A stretch of 20,304 nucleotides of DNA from CAYTOJ01 sp964439415. Its GTDB lineage: Bacteria; Pseudomonadota; Alphaproteobacteria; Rickettsiales; CAZAGG01. Position numbers and translations under genes: made by a program. Numbering within the stretch: the first letter of the stretch is position 1; each line of letters opens with the position of its first letter. Shown piece after piece: positions 1 to 6,812 of the stretch. The stretch covers positions 1 through 20,304 of the forward strand of contig CAYTOJ010000024.1 of NCBI GenBank assembly GCA_964439415.1, read 5' to 3'. Under the pieces are notes generated by a model. It searched no databases, was not told the DNA's origin, and saw only the letters and a program-made list of their open reading frames with translations.

Positions 1-45
1 TAATCAATTCCTAGCACAGTTGTTAATTCCTTAATAATTGATGCC

Positions 46-459
46 TCAGCCCTGTACTATGTCTTTTACACGCTGTACAATTGCAGATTTAGGTATATCA
101 ATATCAGAGTCCCATGCGAATGGTGCTGCTTGCAGACTTCTATTGATGTCATCGTAAATATCAGTATGTTCCGCAAGGTAAGACGATTCTGATACTTTTA
201 CTTTAACGTCAATGGACTTTTGACTTCTTACTAATTCCGGAACACTCTCAAGTGCTGTGTCTATTATTGGGGACAACAACTCATCAACATCATCTCTAAT
301 TACGTCAAGTAATGCTCTGAATTTCGTCCCGGATTGCGCATAAACCTGACTACGATATTCTTTAAGATTATCATCAGCCTGATCTTTAGCAGCATATAAT
401 GCTAATACGCCTTCCGCCCACTTATCAAAGCCATTATCATTTTCGTTATCCCCTGCCAT
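46..459 (-). CDS. Uncharacterised acidic 137-aa protein
   Basis: I do not recognise this protein. It starts at ATG 459-457 with a G-run (GGGG) about 7 nt upstream and ends at TGA 48-46. The product is rich in Asp/Glu, has no signal peptide or membrane segment, and is mostly predicted-helix-like sequence (residues about 10-75 are amphipathic, with the run DVIRDDVDELLSPIIDTALE), followed by a short Lys/Val-rich stretch (VKVKVSES). Its base composition looks more A/T-rich than hisN and hisF next door, which could mean recent acquisition. It is separated from hisN by 255 bp containing a palindromic repeat, so it is probably transcribed separately. A TATACT-like -10 on the minus strand at 496-501 is possible but has no good -35. 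Reality as a gene is likely from length and start context. Function is unknown. Confidence 0.6.
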   Translation of the reverse strand: MAGDNENDNGFDKWAEGVLALYAAKDQADDNLKEYRSQVYAQSGTKFRALLDVIRDDVDELLSPIIDTALESVPELVRSQKSIDVKVKVSESSYLAEHTDIYDDINRSLQAAPFAWDSDIDIPKSAIVQRVKDIVQG

Positions 460-568
460 AAAAAACCCCAGCTAGATTCATTTCTTAACAGCCTTAGTAT
501 AATCGAGTTTTGTTTAAGATTCATGTCAGTAACAAGCTTACTGCTAAAACCATAGTTATTTACAAAAT

Positions 569-714
569 TAGACCTCTTTCGGAACTCTACTGCGCTGGCA
601 AACTCGCTTGTCGCTGCGCTTCTCAAATCCGCATGTACCCAAAAGTACACTTGCGTTTTTACGATTCTCGCTTCGCGCATTTTGCTCACCGCAGCGAGTT
701 CCGAAAGAGGTCTA
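569..714 (+). repeat. 144-bp palindromic repeat, copy A (MITE-like)
   Basis: A near-palindrome with perfect 18-bp terminal inverted repeats: AGACCTCTTTCGGAACTC at 570-587 and its exact complement at 696-713. It is bounded on each side by TA (TA-GAC...GTC-TA). The centre also folds (TGTAC...GTACA around CCAAAA). A second copy with the same orientation and the same 144-bp length lies at 9446-9589, with 130 of 144 positions identical. Copy A begins one base beyond the hisN stop codon, so in the hisN transcript it would form a strong 3' hairpin. A TA duplication with short terminal repeats and no transposase fits a MITE mobilised by an IS630/Tc1-type enzyme, but other families are not excluded. 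There is no coding function; see the rejected list for the open frame inside it. Confidence 0.85.
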
Positions 715-1494
715 TTATAAATCATCGTCATCAGACAACAAATCTACCGCCTTACTGTGAAGTTCAGGGTTTGCTGCGGCAAGTACTTGATAACTTGTGG
801 ATAATCCAAGCGGCTCACCACTCCAGTTAGTCACCACTCCCCCCGCCCCCTCGATTATTGGGATAAGCGGCTGTATATCGTGCATTTTTAGGCCGGATTC
901 CATTACAACATCGATAAATCCGGACGCCAGCATGGCATAGTTGTAACAATCCCCCCCCTGTACAAGCTGCCTGGTTTGCACCTGCAACTGGCTAAAAGTA
1001 TCTAGCTCAGATGCGGTAAACAGCCCGGTTGAAGTGGTGGCGATTATAGCCTCTGAAAGCTCTGTCACCTGACTTGTCGTAACCACTACGCCGTTATGGG
1101 TAGCCCTCTCCCCCCCCGCCCCTCGCCCGATTTCCCCTGTAAAAGGCTGCTGCACCCCCCCGGCCAAGGGCAGGCCGCCATCCATAAACCCCAGCATAAT
1201 CCCGAACATTGGCCTGCCGGATAAAAAAGAAGCTGTACCGTCTATCGGGTCTATCACCCAGGTTGGGCTGCCGGATACCCCCTCCCCCCCCATTTCCTCA
1301 CCAATTATGCAATGTCTGGTAAAAACCTTTGCAATACGTGCGCGGATAAACTCCTCAATCGCCATATCCGCTTCGCTGACCAGGGAGGAATCAGCTTTTA
1401 CCTGCCTGTCTATATTGTGGCGAAAATATTTAAGCGCGATTTTGCCCGCATCCAGCAAAGTATCCCGTATAAAAGCGGTAATATCTGAGTTCAC
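715..1494 (-). CDS. hisN: Histidinol-phosphate phosphatase, IMPase family (HisN type)
   Basis: A 259-aa member of the Mg2+-dependent inositol-monophosphatase fold. Metal-binding residues are visible: GEEMGG (E66/E67), IDPIDGT (D82, D85) and a distal Asp in GLKMHDIQPLIPIIEGAGG. The GGDCYNYAMLASG stretch and GLK..D..PLIPIIEGAGG resemble the IMPase-type histidinol phosphatases of alphaproteobacteria more than SuhB. The start is GTG 1494-1492, which overlaps the hisF TGA by 4 bp (GTGA) and has GAGG about 9 nt upstream, so translational coupling with hisF is likely. That context supports the penultimate histidine step, histidinol-phosphate to histidinol. Several G8 runs encode Gly-Gly-Asp/Glu. A general inositol or nucleotide phosphatase is the alternative. 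The family call is firm and the substrate is an inference from hisF. Confidence 0.85.
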   Translation of the reverse strand: MNSDITAFIRDTLLDAGKIALKYFRHNIDRQVKADSSLVSEADMAIEEFIRARIAKVFTRHCIIGEEMGGEGVSGSPTWVIDPIDGTASFLSGRPMFGIMLGFMDGGLPLAGGVQQPFTGEIGRGAGGERATHNGVVVTTSQVTELSEAIIATTSTGLFTASELDTFSQLQVQTRQLVQGGDCYNYAMLASGFIDVVMESGLKMHDIQPLIPIIEGAGGVVTNWSGEPLGLSTSYQVLAAANPELHSKAVDLLSDDDDL

Positions 1495-2252
1495 CCCGTT
1501 ATCCTCACACTGATGCCAGCATCATGCATGGCCTGTTTTACCTCCGCTATTGTGGCCTGGCCGAAGTGGAATATGGATGCTGCCAGCAGTGCGCTGGCCT
1601 CCCCCTGTTTTGCGCCATCTATAAAGTCCTGCACGCTACCCACACCGCCGGATGCTATTACCGGAACATTCACAGCGCGGCTTACCGCCCTTGTCATCTC
1701 ATTATCATAACCCCTTCCTGTTCCGTCACGATCCATTGAGGTCAGCAAAATCTCCCCCGCGCCTAGCTCAGTCAGCCGTTTTGCCCATTCCAGCGCATCA
1801 AGCCCGGTTGGATTGCGCCCACCGTGACTGAAAACCTGGTATGAATTACCAACCCTTTTAGCATCTATTGCCGCTACTACGCACTGGGAACCAAACTTTT
1901 CCGCCGCCTCCAGCACCAGTTCCGGCCTCGCGATTGCAGCGCTGTTCACCGCCACTTTATCAGCCCCGGCCAGCAGCATTTTACGGAAATCCTCAATCTC
2001 CCGGATACCACCACCTACCGTGAGCGGCATAAAACACTTCTCCGCCACTGCCGCCACAACATCCAGCATTATGGCGCGGTTGTCGGATGATGCCGTTATA
2101 TCCAGAAAACAAAGCTCATCCGCGCCGCCTTCGTTATACACCGCCGCCTGCTCTACCGGGTTCCCGGCATCGCGCAGTTCAAGGAAGTTGATTCCTTTTA
2201 CCACCCGGCCATCCTTCACATCAAGGCAGGGGATTATTCTGGTTTTAAGCAT
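1491..2252 (-). CDS. hisF: Imidazole glycerol phosphate synthase cyclase subunit HisF
   Basis: A 253-aa (beta/alpha)8 barrel, typical HisF length, opening MLKTRIIPCLDVKDGRVVKG. The two catalytic aspartates are present: D11 (PCLDV) and D130 (AAIDAKR). Phosphate-binding loops are also seen (LTVGGGIR, VIASGGVGS). With HisH it converts PRFAR and glutamine-derived ammonia to imidazole glycerol phosphate and AICAR, linking histidine and purine synthesis in the cytosol. hisH and hisA, which often neighbour hisF in alphaproteobacteria, are not in this window; hisF is followed directly by the overlapping hisN and preceded on the same strand by the MFS gene, 54 bp away. The ATG has AAGG about 13 nt upstream, a somewhat long spacing. 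Nothing is truncated. Confidence 0.96.
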   Translation of the reverse strand: MLKTRIIPCLDVKDGRVVKGINFLELRDAGNPVEQAAVYNEGGADELCFLDITASSDNRAIMLDVVAAVAEKCFMPLTVGGGIREIEDFRKMLLAGADKVAVNSAAIARPELVLEAAEKFGSQCVVAAIDAKRVGNSYQVFSHGGRNPTGLDALEWAKRLTELGAGEILLTSMDRDGTGRGYDNEMTRAVSRAVNVPVIASGGVGSVQDFIDGAKQGEASALLAASIFHFGQATIAEVKQAMHDAGISVRITG

Positions 2253-2306
2253 TTTGCGTAATTAATCCTTACGACAGCGGGGGTCAAGGGCTAAGGCATA
2301 GTAGAA

Positions 2307-3524
2307 TTAGTCCACACGCTCCAGGAAGCGGAAGGGCTTGCGCTCACCAGTTATCGGCTGGCGGTTTCCTGTCATGCGGATGATAATGTAGAATATAAAC
2401 AAAATGGAAAGCAGGCAGATATAACCATAAAGCATGGCGTTGCCGCCTAAAAACATGAACAAACCAGCCAGTAATGGGCCTATAATCGCCCCCATGCTCT
2501 GCACGGATTGCAGGCCGATGCTGGCACGCACAAAGTGCTGCGGTGCTAAAAAATCATTGGCGTGAGCAATACACAGTGAATAAAGCGGGTGGTAGCCCGC
2601 GCCAAACGCTGCGCCTGCGGCTATTATCCAGCCTGCGCCAAAGGTGGCGGATGGATTATCCCATAACGCCATAACCGTTAATAAACCGGAACTGAGCAGA
2701 ATCAGGCAGGCCGCCAGCAGGATAACATAACGGCGGTTGATGCGGTCAGACAGTGCGCCAAGTGGCCATTGCGCCAGCAAACCACCAAGCAGACTGGCGG
2801 ACATAAACCACGCCGCCGCACTCTGCCCAAGCCCTAAACGCAGCACAAAAGCAGCGCTGAGGCCCCAATATGCGCCCCCGACAAGCCCTACCATCAATGC
2901 ACCCATTGCGCCTAAAGGGGAGGCTTGTATCAACTGCGTGATCTTAAGCCGCTCCGGCGTTTGTGTTGCAACTGGCTGCACACTGCGGCTTAGTATCAGC
3001 GGTGTTAGAGCCAGCGTGAGCAATACAGCGGAAATTGAAAAAAGCTCGAAACCTTCAATAGGAGCCAGGAAGAAAAGCATCTGCCCCAGGCTCATGGCGG
3101 TAAAATTAATTATCATGTACACTGATAAAATCCTGCCCCGTGTTTCCTGCGTGCCTATGCTGTTAAGCCAGCTTTCCATAACCGTGTACAGGCCAACCAG
3201 GCAGAAGCCATATACGGCTCTAAGAAGTATCCATGTAACAGGGTTGGCAAAAAGCGGATGCATCAGCATGATAACCGCCGCCCCGGCAGCGCCCGCGGCG
3301 AACACCCTGATATGCCCCACCCGCTCAATCAGGCGTGGCCAGAGAAATGTGCCGATGATAAAACCCATAAAATAAGCGGACATCATCGCCCCCGTTACCA
3401 TATTGGGATAATCCGGAAACATCGCCCCACGCGCCGGCAGCAGCACACTCTGCAAACCATGACCAAGGCACATCACAGCAAAGCTGACAAGCAGAGCCGC
3501 TACGGAGGTGAGATTTTGCAGCAT
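2307..3524 (-). CDS. YcaD-like MFS transporter
   Basis: A 405-aa polytopic inner-membrane protein with about 12 hydrophobic segments in two halves. MFS hallmarks are seen: an A-motif-like loop after the second helix (LWPRLIERVGHIRV) and its counterpart in the second half (WPLGALSDRINRRYVI). Overall pattern, including YFMGFIIGTFL, VMESWLN and TRGRILSVYMI, resembles the YcaD/MFS_1 'sugar-type' group, whose substrates are mostly undefined. The gene starts 11 bp after the ettA stop with no clear Shine-Dalgarno, so its translation may depend on ettA. It is followed by hisF on the same strand. Substrate is unknown: efflux of a small metabolite is as likely as uptake. Confidence 0.85.
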   Translation of the reverse strand: MLQNLTSVAALLVSFAVMCLGHGLQSVLLPARGAMFPDYPNMVTGAMMSAYFMGFIIGTFLWPRLIERVGHIRVFAAGAAGAAVIMLMHPLFANPVTWILLRAVYGFCLVGLYTVMESWLNSIGTQETRGRILSVYMIINFTAMSLGQMLFFLAPIEGFELFSISAVLLTLALTPLILSRSVQPVATQTPERLKITQLIQASPLGAMGALMVGLVGGAYWGLSAAFVLRLGLGQSAAAWFMSASLLGGLLAQWPLGALSDRINRRYVILLAACLILLSSGLLTVMALWDNPSATFGAGWIIAAGAAFGAGYHPLYSLCIAHANDFLAPQHFVRASIGLQSVQSMGAIIGPLLAGLFMFLGGNAMLYGYICLLSILFIFYIIIRMTGNRQPITGERKPFRFLERVD

Positions 3525-3535
3525 TTGAGCAGCCG

Positions 3536-5212
3536 CTATGCAGCCAGTTTTTTGTAACGGATACGGGTGGGGCGGAGGGAATCTTCGCCTAAGCGGCGTT
3601 TTTTATCCTCCTCGTAATCATTAAAGTTACCCTCAAACCACTCTACATGGCTATCTCCCTCAAAGGCGAGAACGTGGGTCGCAAGCTTATCCAGAAAGAA
3701 ACGGTCGTGCGAGATTACGAACACACATCCAGCAAAGTCCATAATCGCTTCCTCCAGTGCGCGCAGGGTTTCAACATCCAGATCATTAGAAGGCTCGTCC
3801 AGCAATATTACGTTACCGCCTGTTTGCAGCATTTTTGCCAGGTGTACGCGGTTACGCTCCCCGCCCGATAAGGCGTGCATTTTCTTCTGCTGATCCGCGC
3901 CCTTGAAGTTGAACGCGCTGCAATAAGCCCGAGCTTTCACGGTTCTGCCGCCCAGTTCTATATCCTCCCTGCCGCCGGATATTTCATCGAACACGGTTTT
4001 ATTGTCATCCAGATGGTCACGGTGCTGATCAACATAGGATAATTTTACACTGTCCCCAATTCTAACCTCGCCGGAATCAGGCTTATCTGAGCCGGTTATC
4101 ATGCGGAACAATGTTGTTTTACCTGCACCATTAGGCCCGATTATGCCAACAATCGCCCCGCGTGGCACGCTGGCGCTGAACTTTTCCATAAGCTGCTTAT
4201 CGCCGAATGTTTTGGTGACATTGCGGAATTCCACCACATTCTCACCCAGGCGCGGCCCATTGGGAATAATTATCTGCGCCGTTCCAACCTGCTTTACCGC
4301 CTGCTGGTTCACCAGTTCCTCATATGCCTGGATACGCGCTTTGCTTTTGGATTGCCGCGCTTTTGGCCCTTGCTGTATCCACTCCAATTCCCTGGCTATC
4401 TGCTTGGCTCTGGAATCCTCTGTTCTCTCCTCCTGCTCCAGGCGCTTCTTCTTCTGCTCCAGCCATTTGGAATAGTTGCCCTCATACGGAATACCACGCC
4501 CGCGATCCATCTCCAAAATCCAGCCGGTAACGTTATCCAGAAAGTAACGGTCGTGAGTGATCAGCACTACTGTGCCTGGGTATTCTTTCAGGAAATTCTC
4601 CAGCCAGGCGACACTTTCAGCGTCCAGATGGTTAGTTGGCTCATCCAGCAGCAGCATGTCCGGCCGCTCCAGCAGCAGCCTGGCCAGGGCAATGCGCCGC
4701 TTCTCACCACCAGATAGTTTTTCAATGGAACTATCCCCCGGTGGGCAGCGCAACGCGTCCATCGCCACTTCTATCTCGCGGTCAAGCTCCCACAGGTTCT
4801 GCACGTCTATCTGGTCTTGCAATACTGCCTGTTCTTCAATCAGGCTGTTCATCTCATCCTCAGTGATGTCCTCCCCCATTTTCATGCTGACTTCATTGAA
4901 GCGATCCAGTATGACTTTTTTCTCACGCACCCCTTCCATTACATTATCCCAGGCGTTAAGATCAGGGTTCAGCTTTGGTTCCTGCTCCAGATAGCCGATT
5001 TTAATCCCCTCCATCGCCCAAGCTTCACCCATGTATTCCTTATCCAGCCCGGCCATGATTTTAAGCAGGGTGGATTTACCTGAGCCGTTATAACCAATCA
5101 CGCCGATTTTCGCACCGGGGTAGAAGGAGAGCCAGACATCCTTAAACACTTCCTTACCGCCAGGGTAGCTCTTTCCCAGACCCTTCATTACATAAACATA
5201 CTGGTGCGCCAT
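3536..5212 (-). CDS. ettA: Energy-dependent translational throttle ATPase EttA (ABC-F)
   Basis: A 558-aa soluble protein with two ABC ATPase domains and no membrane segment, matching the usual EttA length of about 555. Domain 1 has Walker A GYNGSGKST (40-48), signature LSGGEKRR and Walker B LLLDEPTNHLD. Domain 2 has GPNGAGKTT, LSGGERNR and LLDEPSNDLD, where family members usually have Thr instead of Ser. The charged inter-domain linker contains the family's KARQSKSKARIQAYEEL stretch. EttA binds the ribosomal E site and couples the first elongation step to cellular ATP/ADP. An in-frame upstream Met at 5272 exists, but ATG 5212-5210 is chosen because the protein then begins MAHQYVYVMKGLGK as EttAs do and GAGAG lies just upstream. 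It probably leads the ettA-MFS-hisF-hisN string. Confidence 0.95.
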   Translation of the reverse strand: MAHQYVYVMKGLGKSYPGGKEVFKDVWLSFYPGAKIGVIGYNGSGKSTLLKIMAGLDKEYMGEAWAMEGIKIGYLEQEPKLNPDLNAWDNVMEGVREKKVILDRFNEVSMKMGEDITEDEMNSLIEEQAVLQDQIDVQNLWELDREIEVAMDALRCPPGDSSIEKLSGGEKRRIALARLLLERPDMLLLDEPTNHLDAESVAWLENFLKEYPGTVVLITHDRYFLDNVTGWILEMDRGRGIPYEGNYSKWLEQKKKRLEQEERTEDSRAKQIARELEWIQQGPKARQSKSKARIQAYEELVNQQAVKQVGTAQIIIPNGPRLGENVVEFRNVTKTFGDKQLMEKFSASVPRGAIVGIIGPNGAGKTTLFRMITGSDKPDSGEVRIGDSVKLSYVDQHRDHLDDNKTVFDEISGGREDIELGGRTVKARAYCSAFNFKGADQQKKMHALSGGERNRVHLAKMLQTGGNVILLDEPSNDLDVETLRALEEAIMDFAGCVFVISHDRFFLDKLATHVLAFEGDSHVEWFEGNFNDYEEDKKRRLGEDSLRPTRIRYKKLAA

Positions 5213-5318
5213 AATCACTCTCTCAAGATATAATTTTAAAGAATCTATGCCACTATGCAGGCCAAGACGCAACAGCCAAAACGGATTGGATTATCTTCTA
5301 ATAATATGGATTAAAACA

Positions 5319-6713
5319 TCAGTCCTGCGGTTTTGTTGTGGCTTTATCCAGTTTTTTGTAGAGGGTTGATTGGCCTATGCCAAGGGCGGCAGCGGTCTGG
5401 CCTATATGATTACGGTGGCGTTTAAGCGCGGCCTGGAGTATTTCACTCTCAAGCTCCGCAAGGGTTCTGGAAGTTCCGTTTGCTGTGAGCAGGGATATAA
5501 ACTCCGGGGATGCAGCGTCCGGTATAACAGGTGCTTGCGTCCAGCGGCATAGAGTCTGCTCATCCAGTTCATCAACCTCGCTTATCAGGCTGGCGCGGGC
5601 TAGAATATGCTGAAGTTCGCGCACATTGCCTGGCCAATGGTAACGCTTAAGCCACGCCTTTGCATCCGCTGTTAACCTCAGGCCTGGGCGGTTTTCAACA
5701 TATGCTATTTTTTGCAGCAGGTGCTCAGCCAGCGGCAGCACATCCCCCCGCCGTTCGCTTAAAGAAGGTATATGCAGCGGTATACCTTGCAGCCTGTAAT
5801 ATAAATCCTCCCGGAATTTTCTGGCGGCTATCATCTCAGGCAGAACCTGATTAGTTGCCGATATTATGCGCACATCCACCTTTACGGTCTGATTACTGCC
5901 AATCGGCTGTATCTCCCCCTCCTGCAGCAGGCGTAATAATTTTACCTGAATTTCAGGTCTCAGTTCCCCCACTTCATCCAGAAATAACACACCGCCATCA
6001 GCTTCCCGGCATTTACCTGTGCTTTTATTAATAGCACCTGTGAATGCGCCCTTCTCGTGACCAAACAAGGTGGATTCCACCAGATTCTCAGGCAAAGCAC
6101 CGCAGTTGATTGCTATAAACGGCTTATCAGCTCTTGCACCTTCGAGATGAATCGCTTTGGCAAAAACTTCCTTCCCTACCCCTGATTTTCCGGTGATCAG
6201 TATTGGCAGCATTGAATGCGCGGCTTTTTTTGCGGTTTGCACCAAGCCACGCAAACCATGACTGATTCCGGCAATATCATCTAATGTGTATATATTGCGT
6301 CCGCGCCGCTGCATCTGCGTTATTTGCTGGCGTAAATCCCGCATATCCAGCGCATTGCGCACCGATACTACCAACCGCTCAAACTCGGCCGGCTTGACAA
6401 TAAAATCAGAAGCGCCCAGGCGCATGGCCTCCACCGCGTCATCCAGATCATCACTTCCTGTCAGCACTATGAACGGCAGTTTTGGCCGGATTTCCCTTAT
6501 GCGGCGTATTGCTTCCATGCCGTTCATCACTGGCATGTTAAGGTCAATCAGCAGCAGTGCTATCTCCTCATTCGTATCAGCCTGCACCGCTTCCACCGCC
6601 TGACGGCCATTTTCCGCCAGCAGTACATCCAGCTTTAAGCGCGAGGTTAAAACCTGACGGGTAGTGATGCGCTGCACCGGCTCATCCTCAGCAAGAAGAA
6701 TAACCGGTTTCAT
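5319..6713 (-). CDS. Sigma-54-dependent response regulator, NtrC type
   Basis: A 464-aa protein with three domains in order. The receiver (about 4-120) has the acidic pocket E9/D10, phospho-acceptor D57 in LLIDLNMPVMNG, the Thr in VLTGSDD and the Lys in FIVKPAE. The AAA+ sigma-54 activator domain (about 145-375) has Walker A GKSGVGKE, the sigma-54 contact loop GAFTGA at 222-227, and Walker B GGVLFLDEVGEL. The Fis-type helix-turn-helix (about 425-460) reads IGQTAAALGIGQSTLYKKL. The start at ATG 6713 is favoured over one 21 nt upstream because a strong AAGGGAGGAG sits directly before it. It should activate RpoN-dependent promoters when phosphorylated by a histidine kinase. No kinase adjoins it and the only sensor here (KdpD-like, 10619-13366) lacks its phospho-acceptor. 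The regulon is unknown. Confidence 0.92.
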   Translation of the reverse strand: MKPVILLAEDEPVQRITTRQVLTSRLKLDVLLAENGRQAVEAVQADTNEEIALLLIDLNMPVMNGMEAIRRIREIRPKLPFIVLTGSDDLDDAVEAMRLGASDFIVKPAEFERLVVSVRNALDMRDLRQQITQMQRRGRNIYTLDDIAGISHGLRGLVQTAKKAAHSMLPILITGKSGVGKEVFAKAIHLEGARADKPFIAINCGALPENLVESTLFGHEKGAFTGAINKSTGKCREADGGVLFLDEVGELRPEIQVKLLRLLQEGEIQPIGSNQTVKVDVRIISATNQVLPEMIAARKFREDLYYRLQGIPLHIPSLSERRGDVLPLAEHLLQKIAYVENRPGLRLTADAKAWLKRYHWPGNVRELQHILARASLISEVDELDEQTLCRWTQAPVIPDAASPEFISLLTANGTSRTLAELESEILQAALKRHRNHIGQTAAALGIGQSTLYKKLDKATTKPQD

Positions 6714-6812
6714 ATATAACTCCTCCCTTAGCATGATTCACCACCCCAGGGTACAAGCTTTTCTTTATGATTTCCTTAAGCTATACTTTGCGCATCAATA
6801 TCTGGGGGGAAT
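6714..6812. promoter_or_regulatory. Divergent promoter region between response regulator and gabD
   Basis: This 99-bp gap separates two genes that start away from each other, so it must hold promoters or leaders for both. For gabD a TATACT -10 at 6782-6787 with a weak TTTTCT -35 at 6759-6764 (17-bp spacer) is the best match. For the regulator a purine-rich ribosome site lies against its start. I looked for a sigma-54 site (GG-N10-GC) and found no convincing one on either strand. Confidence 0.4.

Noticed and set aside
1..45. ATCAATT/AATTGAT inverted repeat (3-9, 36-42)
   Set aside because: A 7-bp A/T-rich repeat with a 26-nt loop and no T tract is expected by chance; not called as a terminator.
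402..731. Open minus-strand frame running through repeat copy A, with a similar open frame in copy B (9425-9619); peptide core AAVSKMREA...TQVYF.VHADLRS
   Set aside because: The frame is open in both copies, but 11 of the 12 codons that differ change the amino acid, so there is no sign of protein-level selection. The frame also overlaps the start of the 46-459 gene. It is a by-product of the repeat.
2737..3375. 212-codon open frame opposite the MFS transporter
   Set aside because: Shadow of the transporter's codon pattern; no ribosome site and no recognisable domain.
5213..5272. Upstream in-frame Met giving EttA 20 extra residues
   Set aside because: The extension is unlike EttA and the internal ATG at 5212 has a ribosome site and gives the family's N-terminus.
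6714..6812. Possible sigma-54 promoter in the divergent gap
   Set aside because: No GG-N10-GC pair fits on either strand; the nearest has the wrong spacing.
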